Source: Flintibacter sp. KGMB00164 (GTDB lineage Bacteria; Bacillota; Clostridia; Oscillospirales; Oscillospiraceae). Taken from it: a stretch of DNA of 64,000 bases. Each line of letters starts with the position of its first letter. Position 1 is the stretch's first letter. Position numbers and translations under genes: made by a program. The DNA lies in assembly GCF_008727735.1 (NCBI RefSeq), contig NZ_CP044227.1, forward strand, positions 372,001-436,000, written 5' to 3'. Under the pieces are notes generated by a model, which made no database searches, was not told the origin of the DNA, and was given only the letters and a program-made list of their open reading frames with translations. This document shows positions 1-6,024 of the stretch, one piece after another.

Positions 1-842
1 TTGGGGGTGTAACCCTCGTGGACCACCTTGCCAATGGCCTGGGCCATACCGGCGGGGCAGTCGGACTGGAAGATGTTCCGGCCCATGTCCACGCCGTGGG
101 CGCCCTCCTGGATGGCCTTGTAGGCCATCTCCAGCGCGTCCAGCTCGGGCAGCTTCTTGCCTCCGGCGATGACGATGGGCACCGGGCAGGCGGCGGCCAC
201 CCGTTCAAAGCCGTCACAGTAGTAGCTCTTGACCACGTTGGCTCCGTTCTCCGCGAGCACCCGGGTGGCCAGCAGGAAGAACTTTTCGGTGCGCTCCATC
301 TGCTTGCCTACCGCCACCACGCCCAAGGTGGGCATGCCGTAGCGGGTGCCGGCGTCGGCGGTGCGGCACAGAAGCTCCAGGGAGCGGCTCTCACCGGGGG
401 CGCCGATGAAGGTCTGGACCGCCACACAGGCCGCGTCCATGCGCAGGGCGTTTTCCATGTCACAGGCAATGCCGCCGCCGTTGGACATGTCGTCATAGAG
501 CACGGTGGAGTCGTAGGTCACCCGCACGCACTTGGCCACCGGAGCGGCAGGGGAGATGCAGGAGCGGATGACCCCCTTGGTGCCCATAAGCACGTTGACA
601 TAGGGGGCCAGGGGCGGAATCACCAGATCGATGCGCTCCAGCCCGGCGGTGGGACCCATGATGTAGCCGTGGTCAAAGGCCAGCATCACGGTGTTGCCCG
701 ACTTGGGGTCAAACATCCGGGCCAGACGGCTTTTCATGCCGAAATCGCAGTGGGCCGCGCCCTTGACGTAGAAGCCCTCCTGGGCTACGGGGACGTCCAG
801 ATGGTAGTCGTGGGCGGCCTTGTTGCCGATGTTGTCAGCCAT
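1..842 (-). CDS. lsrF: LsrF-type class I aldolase/thiolase (3' end cut by window edge)
   Basis: 280 codons are visible and the C-terminus lies beyond the left edge; E. coli LsrF is about 290 residues. Seen: the AFDHGY..GPT.GLERID block at about residues 55-72, VVKSYY with the likely Schiff-base lysine near 205, and IVIAGGKKLPE..ALEM followed by GVDMGRNIFQSD near the end, all hallmark LsrF stretches. In the known AI-2 pathway LsrF transfers an acetyl group from 3-hydroxy-5-phosphooxypentane-2,4-dione to CoA, giving dihydroxyacetone phosphate and acetyl-CoA in the cytoplasm. The ATG at 842 follows an AGGAGG site, 13 nt after dhaK. The true substrate is unknown, because no lsrK or lsrG is in view and the gene is coupled to dhaKL instead. 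Confidence 0.9.
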   Translation of the reverse strand, partial: MADNIGNKAAHDYHLDVPVAQEGFYVKGAAHCDFGMKSRLARMFDPKSGNTVMLAFDHGYIMGPTAGLERIDLVIPPLAPYVNVLMGTKGVIRSCISPAAPVAKCVRVTYDSTVLYDDMSNGGGIACDMENALRMDAACVAVQTFIGAPGESRSLELLCRTADAGTRYGMPTLGVVAVGKQMERTEKFFLLATRVLAENGANVVKSYYCDGFERVAAACPVPIVIAGGKKLPELDALEMAYKAIQEGAHGVDMGRNIFQSDCPAGMAQAIGKVVHEGYTP

Positions 843-854
843 AGCGGGTCCTCC

Positions 855-1856
855 TTACTTCTTGGTGAGGTAGGGGGTGCGGCAGGGGGCATTCCACAGC
901 CGCAGCAGCTCGTCGTCCATGCGGGCCATGAACATCTGGAAGCCGGCCTGCTCCTGAACGGTGAGCAGCTCGCCCACGTAGTTGGCCACAATCTCAATGT
1001 TCTTCTCCTTCAGGATCTGCTCGCACTTGCGGTAGATGATGAGCTGCTCCATCAGGGTGGTAGCGCCAGAGCCGTTGATGATGAGCATGACCTTCTCGCC
1101 GGACTGGATGCCGATGTCCTTGAGAAGGGCGTTGACCATGATCTCGGCGGTCTCATCGGCGGATTTCATGGGCTGACGGCCACCGCCGCCCTCGCCGTGC
1201 TGGCCCATACCGATCTCCATGTCGTCCTCGCCCAGGTCGGCCAGAGCGGCGCCGGTGGAGGGATGGGTAGCGCCCCGGACGGCCACGGCCAGGGTGGCCA
1301 TGTTGTCGGCAAAGCGCTGGGCAATGGCGGCCACTTCCTCCAGGGTCTTGCCCTCGGCGGCGGCAGCACCGGCGATCTTATAGGTGGGGATGCAGCCTAC
1401 CAGGCCGCGGCGGTCGTCGGCATTTTCGCGGGGAGCGTTGGACACGTCCTCCTGGGTGACCACCTTCACCACGTTCAGACCCAGCTTCTTGCACTGCTTC
1501 ATGGTCAGGTTGCCGGTGAGCATATCGCCGGCGTGGTTGAGTACGATGTACAGCACGCCCTTGCCCTTGTCGGCCAGCTTGATGGCGTCCACACAGGCCT
1601 GGGGACCGGGGGCGGCAAAGATATCGCCCACCACGGAGATATCCACCATGCCCTCGCCCACGAAGCCGGAGATGGCGGGCTCATGGCCGGAGCCGCCCTG
1701 GGTGACGATGGTGACACGGTCAGCGCCCTCCAGGGCGTTGTTGATGATCATGTTCTCCTCGCCGCGGTGGATGATGTCCCGGTTGGCGGCGGCCAGACCG
1801 TCCAGCAGCTCATCGGTGAGGTTCTCGGGATTGTTGATGAATTTCTTCATTTTCAT
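855..1856 (-). CDS. dhaK: Dihydroxyacetone kinase-type subunit DhaK
   Basis: 333 residues, full family length. It carries the GGSGHEP loop at 54-60 and the substrate-binding histidine at 220 inside GMGQHGEGG, which in characterised DhaK forms a covalent hemiaminal with the ketose. It would bind dihydroxyacetone or a related small ketose for phosphorylation by DhaL. The start is chosen from an AAGGAGG site 8 nt upstream of ATG 1856. It sits 39 nt downstream of dhaL and 13 nt upstream of lsrF on the same strand, so it is one operon. No DhaM phosphotransfer subunit is visible, so the phosphate donor (PTS or ATP) cannot be told. DhaK homologues also act on erythrulose and branched sugars, so the substrate is open. 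Confidence 0.95.
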   Translation of the reverse strand: MKMKKFINNPENLTDELLDGLAAANRDIIHRGEENMIINNALEGADRVTIVTQGGSGHEPAISGFVGEGMVDISVVGDIFAAPGPQACVDAIKLADKGKGVLYIVLNHAGDMLTGNLTMKQCKKLGLNVVKVVTQEDVSNAPRENADDRRGLVGCIPTYKIAGAAAAEGKTLEEVAAIAQRFADNMATLAVAVRGATHPSTGAALADLGEDDMEIGMGQHGEGGGGRQPMKSADETAEIMVNALLKDIGIQSGEKVMLIINGSGATTLMEQLIIYRKCEQILKEKNIEIVANYVGELLTVQEQAGFQMFMARMDDELLRLWNAPCRTPYLTKK

Positions 1857-1895
1857 GGGGAGGTCCTCCTTAATATAATCTAAAAGTAATGAATG

Positions 1896-2516
1896 TCAGA
1901 TTCCCTGTGCCAGTCCCTGGAAGAACAGGGCGGTGGATACCGCGCCGGCGTCGGGGGTGCCGATGGTCTGTTCCTTATAGCTGCGGGCCCGGCCGAACTT
2001 GGAGACAAACTGCTCGCTGGCCTTGGCGCCCTCCTGGGCGGCCTGGGCGGCGGCCTCCAAAATGGCCTTGCAGTCTCCCTGGGTCTGCTGGGCGGCCTGC
2101 ACCGCGGGGATCAGCGCATCCATCATGGTCTTGTCACCCACCTTGGCGGTGGTGATGTCCTCCATTTCGCTCAGGCAGCCGGCGAACATGGCCTTCAAGC
2201 CCGCCTCGTCCACCTGGCTGGCGTCATCGTCCAGATTGACACCCAGTCCGCCGATCATGGTGCCGTACAGCGGTCCGGCAGAGCCGCCCTTGACCTCCAT
2301 GATTGCCATTCCCAGACTGTCCAGGAAGTCCTTGATGGAATCCTCACCCCACTGGGGGACCCGCTCCTGGATGAGCTTGGCGATCTTTCCCATGGTGATG
2401 CCGTGGTCGCCGTCGCCAAAGCGGGAGTCGATATCACTGAGATACTGGGTGTTCTCCTCCAGCAGCTTGGCCGCCTGGAGCAGCATGGCGCCCAGAGCCT
2501 CTCGATCCAAAATCAT
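1896..2516 (-). CDS. dhaL: Dihydroxyacetone kinase-type subunit DhaL
   Basis: 206 residues. The nucleotide/Mg site is intact: DIDSRFGDGDHG at 28-39 with Asp30, Asp35 and Asp37 as the expected Mg ligands, and GGSAGPLYG at about 77-85 for the phosphate-binding loop. It supplies the nucleotide-binding half of the kinase, working with DhaK. It is the first gene of the reverse-strand dhaL-dhaK-lsrF operon; an AAGGAGG site precedes ATG 2516. A TATAAT-like -10 element (2632-2637, reverse strand) and two TGTTRC-N4-GYAACA palindromes lie upstream. Confidence 0.94.
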   Translation of the reverse strand: MILDREALGAMLLQAAKLLEENTQYLSDIDSRFGDGDHGITMGKIAKLIQERVPQWGEDSIKDFLDSLGMAIMEVKGGSAGPLYGTMIGGLGVNLDDDASQVDEAGLKAMFAGCLSEMEDITTAKVGDKTMMDALIPAVQAAQQTQGDCKAILEAAAQAAQEGAKASEQFVSKFGRARSYKEQTIGTPDAGAVSTALFFQGLAQGI

Positions 2517-2562
2517 GCGTCCTTCCTCCTTGTCTGATCCGGTGCTTTTCAGCCCCTGTTCC

Positions 2563-2578
2563 TGTTACGTTTGCAACA
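2563..2578. promoter_or_regulatory. Candidate operator, proximal copy
   Basis: TGTTACGTTTGCAACA, an imperfect 16-bp palindrome of pattern TGTTRC-N4-GYAACA, lies 47 bp upstream of the dhaL start. It matches the perfect palindrome at 2689-2704. A further half-site GTAAC is at 2596-2600. The cognate regulator is not in view. Confidence 0.5.
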
Positions 2579-2688
2579 AAATCATAACAACGCATGTAAC
2601 GAAAGTCAATCAATTTTGTGCAATTCTACCTATTATAGGAAATCGGACATGGGTTTTTGTGCATATCTAGTTCAAAAACAAAACTTGC

Positions 2689-2704
2689 TGTTACATATGT
2701 AACA
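2689..2704. promoter_or_regulatory. Candidate operator, distal perfect palindrome
   Basis: TGTTACATATGTAACA is a perfect 16-bp palindrome in the 503-nt gap between dhaL and the next forward gene. It shares its half-site with 2563-2578 and with the TGTTAC at 2786-2791, so one repressor could govern both directions. Confidence 0.55.
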
Positions 2705-2780
2705 CACGGCGCAAAACGGTGTTCCGGCGCTACAAAGGTTTAAGCTGCATTTTACACAAACCGCGTGGAAGGGACACGGC

Positions 2781-2974
2781 GGGTCTGTTACAATAGACCC
2801 AGATTCCCTTCCGAGGAAGGAGGATGGAAGATGAGCGGTCAGTGCCAGAGCATCGGAAATACGAGTTCAAGGCCTTCCTGCGCCTGCTCTCTCCTCCGCC
2901 CCTCGTCTTGCGGCAGATCTCGGGCTGGACGCCCATGTCGGTGTCCAGCCCAGGGTCTGCCGCTGCTTTTTTAG
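2781..2974 (+). ncRNA. Candidate structured leader or small RNA ending in an intrinsic terminator
   Basis: An extended -10 element (TG at 2786-2787, TACAAT at 2789-2794) sits inside the inverted repeat GGGTCT-N8-AGACCC (2781-2800). About 110 nt on there is a two-part stem: CGGCAGA (2911-2917) with TCTGCCG (2956-2962), and GGGCTGGAC (2922-2930) with GTCCAGCCC (2943-2951). Six T residues follow at 2967-2972, as in a Rho-independent terminator. CTCCTCC (2891-2897) could mask the AAGGAGG at 2817-2823. No known RNA family was recognised. It could be an attenuator for the small gene at 3020 or a free-standing small RNA. Confidence 0.45.
2831..2974 (+). CDS. Possible 47-residue leader peptide inside the 2.8-kb RNA element
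   Basis: AAGGAGG at 2817-2823 stands 7 nt before ATG 2831, an ideal spacing, and the frame stays open to a TAG at 2972-2974 within the terminator T-run. The product would be basic and rich in Cys, Ser and Arg, unlike a usual folded protein. A leader-peptide attenuator is one reading; a chance ORF over a GC-rich hairpin is the other. No homologue is recognised. Confidence 0.25.
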   Translation: MSGQCQSIGNTSSRPSCACSLLRPSSCGRSRAGRPCRCPAQGLPLLF

Positions 2975-3019
2975 GGAGCCTGTGTCCCGGCGGAATACCA
3001 GTTGAGAGGAGTCATGTTT

Positions 3020-3214
3020 ATGCTGCCCTGTCAGAATACCTGCCCCAACTACCAGCACGGCTGCCACAAGAGCTGTGCGGCCTGGAAAGAGCTTCAGGAG
3101 CGTCAGCGCCTCCAGCGTCAGCAGAAAAAGGCCTATCTGGACTACTACAATGACCTGTGCATCACGATGGCCCGGCAGTTCCGGGCGATGAGTCCCTGCC
3201 GCCTGGTCCGATAA
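3020..3214 (+). CDS. Small cysteine-rich protein of unknown function
   Basis: 64 residues. The N-terminus carries Cys4, Cys8, Cys15 and Cys19 with a GCHKSC core, which suggests one bound zinc. A charged, Gln/Arg-rich helical stretch and an aromatic DYYNDLC patch follow. AGAGGAG at 3005-3011 is 8 nt before ATG 3020; the ATG at 3014 is too close to it. Short proteins of this CP.Y..GCH..C layout are, from memory, common in Clostridia and their phages without assigned function. It is followed by a strong bidirectional terminator and preceded by the structured RNA at 2781-2974, which may control it. Confidence 0.6.
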   Translation: MLPCQNTCPNYQHGCHKSCAAWKELQERQRLQRQQKKAYLDYYNDLCITMARQFRAMSPCRLVR

Positions 3215-3234
3215 CGACCCATACATAGAAAAAA

Positions 3235-3268
3235 CCCCAGCCCACCAGAGAAATCTGGCAGGCTGGGG
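3235..3268. terminator. Bidirectional terminator between small Cys protein and mgtE
   Basis: CCCCAGCC (3235-3242) pairs with GGCTGGGG (3261-3268), with an inner CCAGA/TCTGG stem. A-rich sequence lies on the left and ATTTTG on the right, so it can end transcripts from both sides. Confidence 0.75.
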
Positions 3269-3282
3269 CATTTTGTTGTAGA

Positions 3283-4635
3283 TCAAATGGGCAGCAGGGC
3301 ACAGGCAATGCGGAAGTAGACCACCAGGGAAATGGCGTCCACAATGGTAGTGATCAGGGGAGCAGCCATGATAGCCGGGTCTGCGTGGCACAGCTTGGCG
3401 ACCATGGGCAGCACGCCGCCCACCGTCTTGGCCAGCAGCACGGTAACAAACAGAGCCAGAGCCACCGTCAGGGCCACCATCTGGTTGCCGGGGTAGGTGA
3501 TGATCAGGCGTACAAAGTTCACCGCGCTGAGTACCACGCCCACCAGCATGCTCACCCGCAGCTCCTTCCAGAAGACCTTGGCAAAGTCCTTGAGCTGGAT
3601 CTCGCCCACGGCCATGCCGCGGATGACCAGGGTGCTGCTCTGGCTGCCGGCGTTTCCGCCGGTGTCGGTGAGCATGGGGATAAAGGTGACCAGCAGGGGC
3701 ATGGCGGCAAAGGCGGCCTCGTACTGGCCCAGGATGCCGCCGGTGATCATGCCGGAGATCATCAGCACCAGCAGCCACAGGATGCGGTGCTTGGCCAGGG
3801 ACAGTACGCTGGTCTTGAGGTAGGGCTTCTCCGAGGGAGCCATGGCGGCCATCTTCTCAAAGTCCTCGGTGGCCTCCTCTTCCATGACGTCCATCACGTC
3901 GTCTACCGTGACGATGCCCACCAGACGGCCCTCCTTGTCCACCACGGGCAGGGAGATAAAATCGTACTTCATCATCCGGGCCACCGCTTCCTCCTGGTCC
4001 TCGGTGGTCTCGGCGGTGATGACATCGGTCTCCATCAGGTCGGCAATAAGCTGCTCGTCCTGGGCCAGGAGCAGCTCCTTGATGGTGAGCACGCCCTCCA
4101 GTCGGCGGCCGGCGTCGGTGACATAGCAGGTGTACACGCTCTCCGAGTTCTCCCCAGTGCGGCGGATGTGGGCGATAGCCTGGGCCACCGTCATGGACTG
4201 CTTCAGGTCGGTAAACTCGGCGGTCATGATGCTGCCCACCGAGTTGTCGGGGTAGTTCAAAAACTGGTTGATGAGTTTGCGGGTGTCAGGGCGGGCAGCT
4301 TTCAGCACCCGCTTGACTACGTTGGCGGGCAGCTCCTCCAGCATGTCCACCGCGTCGTCCACGTACAGCTCCTCCACGATCGCGGAGACCTCCTGGTCGG
4401 TGGCCGACTGGATAATGACCTGCTGGGTGTCCGGCTCCAGATTGGAGAACACCTCTGCCGCCATCTCCTTGGGCAGGGCGCGGAACACCACCACGATCTT
4501 GTCCTGGGGCAGCTCCTCCAGGAACTCGGCGATATCGACTTCGTTCTCCTCCAGCAGGGCGGCACGCAGCGCGTGCAGATCACGGCGCTCCAGCAGCTCC
4601 AGCAGCGCCTGAATATCCATCATCTTCTTCTCCAT
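3283..4635 (-). CDS. mgtE: Magnesium transporter MgtE
   Basis: 450 residues, the same length as Thermus MgtE. Layout: N-terminal helical Mg-sensing domain (about 20-130), paired CBS domains (about 135-255), connecting helix, then five membrane segments from about 283. The family pore motif reads TDTGGNAGSQSS at 323-334, and Asp432 lies in IVDAIS, where the selective pore aspartate is expected. It moves Mg2+ inward down its gradient and is closed by intracellular Mg2+. ATG 4635 is preceded by AGGAGG (4644-4649). A longer frame open to 4776 lacks a ribosome site and runs through the structured leader. The leader, with its own small ORF, suggests control after initiation. Confidence 0.95.
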   Translation of the reverse strand: MEKKMMDIQALLELLERRDLHALRAALLEENEVDIAEFLEELPQDKIVVVFRALPKEMAAEVFSNLEPDTQQVIIQSATDQEVSAIVEELYVDDAVDMLEELPANVVKRVLKAARPDTRKLINQFLNYPDNSVGSIMTAEFTDLKQSMTVAQAIAHIRRTGENSESVYTCYVTDAGRRLEGVLTIKELLLAQDEQLIADLMETDVITAETTEDQEEAVARMMKYDFISLPVVDKEGRLVGIVTVDDVMDVMEEEATEDFEKMAAMAPSEKPYLKTSVLSLAKHRILWLLVLMISGMITGGILGQYEAAFAAMPLLVTFIPMLTDTGGNAGSQSSTLVIRGMAVGEIQLKDFAKVFWKELRVSMLVGVVLSAVNFVRLIITYPGNQMVALTVALALFVTVLLAKTVGGVLPMVAKLCHADPAIMAAPLITTIVDAISLVVYFRIACALLPI

Positions 4636-4639
4636 TGGA

Positions 4640-4800
4640 AATTCCTCCTGTTCTTGGTTTGATACAGCGAGGAAGCTACCAATTGGACATACAAAACCGC
4701 GGCAAACCTGCCGAAGAAGACTCTTCGGCTGTTTTCCGCGGTGATATCCGAGTATGGAGCCGCTAAGGCGGCGCAAAGCAGACCACCCTGAAGGGCGTGG
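4640..4800 (-). promoter_or_regulatory. Structured 5' leader of mgtE (candidate Mg-responsive RNA)
   Basis: Nested complementary arms are visible just upstream of mgtE: GCCGAAGA/TCTTCGGC (4710-4717 and 4722-4729) inside CCGCGG/CCGCGG (4697-4702 and 4736-4741) inside GGACAT/ATATCC (4685-4690 and 4744-4749). Two more hairpins follow: GCCGC/GCGGC (4759-4772) and GACCAC..GTGGTC (4781-4802). I could not match it convincingly to the M-box (ykoK) consensus. Its position and the Mg transporter downstream make an ion-sensing role plausible. Confidence 0.5.
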
Positions 4801-4805
4801 TCAAA

Positions 4806-4892
4806 TCACTGGGAAAGCCAGGCAGCCTGGACAGTCCCGGTCCATATCGGAATATCACGGTCCATATTGGTACTTCGTCCGCATAAGTCCAC
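4806..4892 (-). CDS. Candidate 28-residue leader peptide upstream of mgtE
   Basis: AGGAGG (4901-4906) is exactly 8 nt before a GTG start at 4892, and the frame runs 28 codons to TGA at 4806-4808. The middle of the peptide is acidic with a proline (MDRDIPIW). Acidic/proline nascent chains are the trigger in the E. coli mgtL mechanism, where low Mg2+ destabilises the ribosome. A strong hairpin (4781-4802) begins right after the stop. The segment holds two 10-bp direct repeats, CGGTCCATAT at 4838-4847 and 4858-4867, spaced exactly 20 bp. An alternative ATG frame of 9 codons starts at 4884. Function is inferred. Confidence 0.45.
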   Translation of the reverse strand: MDLCGRSTNMDRDIPIWTGTVQAAWLSQ

Positions 4893-5036
4893 CTGGATTT
4901 CCTCCTTTTATCGGTATTTTGGCAGAGTTTCCTCCACCGGATTCCAGAATAGCATATTTTTTTGCCCCGAACAAGTTAAAAATTGTAAAGAATTTTTGGG
5001 TTTTAGCGACGGCGGGAAAAAGAAACCGCCGCCTGG

Positions 5037-5061
5037 GGACCGGTCCGGAAGAGACCGGTCC
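5037..5061. terminator. Inverted repeat, probable terminator of the DUF975 gene
   Basis: GGACCGGTC (5037-5045) and GACCGGTCC (5053-5061) form a perfect 9-bp stem with a 7-nt loop, 28 nt after the stop of the gene ending at 5090. A T-rich stretch follows further on the reverse strand, so it is a weak terminator by the usual rule. Confidence 0.45.
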
Positions 5062-5089
5062 GCCGAGACGGCGGGATGTCTGTGGGAAG

Positions 5090-5992
5090 TTACCGGGTAG
5101 AGTCGTAGGTGTACACCGGGGGAGCGGGAGGGACAAAGGAGATCCGGGCGTCGTAGAATCCAGCCCGGGCCAGTCCAGTGTAGGGCAGCAGCCAGAGCTC
5201 CACCGGCAGGCAGAGCAGAAGCCCAACCAGCGAGCCGGCGGTGGTTCCGGCAACCAGAGTCATCAGCGTTTCCGGAGTCGCGCCGCTCTGGAAGATCCCA
5301 ATCAGGGTGGGGATGAGGAAGATAACCTGGGCAAGAATGGCCAGACCCCACTCCAGCAGGTACCAGCCCAGGAAGGACAGGTCCAGCTTGAACAGCTCCA
5401 GCTTCCAGCCGCGCATCAGGCCTACGCTCTCCCGCACTGCAGCAGCCGCGCCCCGATCGGGACGGTCCATCAGCAGGTAGGGGGCCAGCGCATAGCGCAG
5501 GCGGATAAAATAGAGGTAGGGGATCAGGGCGAAGGTGAACAGCTGGGTCAGAAGGATCATCATTTCCAGACTGTTGGCGGCGGAAATGATCACCGTAGCA
5601 GGGATCACAGGCAGCAGGCACCAGCCAAACAGCCGCAGGAAGATCTGGATCTCCATCAGCAGCACCTGACCGGCCATGCCGAAGCCGTCAATCAAGGTGG
5701 CAAAGTCGGTCTCATCTCTCCGCCAGGCCCTCAGGCACCATATCTCATAGCCGAAGTTCATCACCACGCTGTATAAGGTGAGCAGCAGGGTGAAGAACAG
5801 GGGGAAAAACTGTACTCCGGAAGAGGAAGCGGCGAGACTGGTGGTAAAACCGGCCAGATCGGAAATGGTGCTCACGCCGGTGGTCAGCCCCCAGAACAGC
5901 AGGGCCACCAGCCAGGCGGGAGGAACATTTTGCCGCATGGTCTGTCTGGCCCGGTCCTTCAGGGCCTTGCGATGGATCTCCATGGGTATCAT
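5090..5992 (-). CDS. DUF975 family membrane protein
   Basis: 300 residues. The N-terminus (HRKALKDRARQTMRQN) is the typical amphipathic DUF975 opening, followed by about six hydrophobic segments between residues 25 and 275. The motif LRYALAPYLLMDRPDRGAA, followed by a stretch with ESVGLMRG.K, is the conserved central region of the family. The function is not established; an integral cytoplasmic-membrane location is clear. A GGAGAC site precedes ATG 5992; a second in-frame ATG lies 3 codons in. It follows the beta-CASP hydrolase gene by 32 nt on the same strand and may be cotranscribed with it. Confidence 0.8.
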   Translation of the reverse strand: MIPMEIHRKALKDRARQTMRQNVPPAWLVALLFWGLTTGVSTISDLAGFTTSLAASSSGVQFFPLFFTLLLTLYSVVMNFGYEIWCLRAWRRDETDFATLIDGFGMAGQVLLMEIQIFLRLFGWCLLPVIPATVIISAANSLEMMILLTQLFTFALIPYLYFIRLRYALAPYLLMDRPDRGAAAAVRESVGLMRGWKLELFKLDLSFLGWYLLEWGLAILAQVIFLIPTLIGIFQSGATPETLMTLVAGTTAGSLVGLLLCLPVELWLLPYTGLARAGFYDARISFVPPAPPVYTYDSTR

Positions 5993-6024
5993 CTTGTGTC
6001 TCCGTTCTATGTATGAATTTGTGC

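Noticed and set aside
18-1883. 621-codon forward open frame over lsrF/dhaK
   Set aside because: Lies opposite genes with clear family motifs and ribosome sites; its Gly/His/Val-rich composition is the usual shadow of GC-rich coding sequence, with no domain.
4640-4776. Longer 497-residue MgtE start at 4776
   Set aside because: The 47 extra N-terminal residues match no MgtE, have no ribosome site and cover the folded leader; ATG 4635 gives exactly the normal 450 residues.
4640-4800. Confident M-box (ykoK) riboswitch call
   Set aside because: Some wording is similar but the characteristic M-box core strings could not be aligned by eye; left as a candidate Mg-responsive leader.
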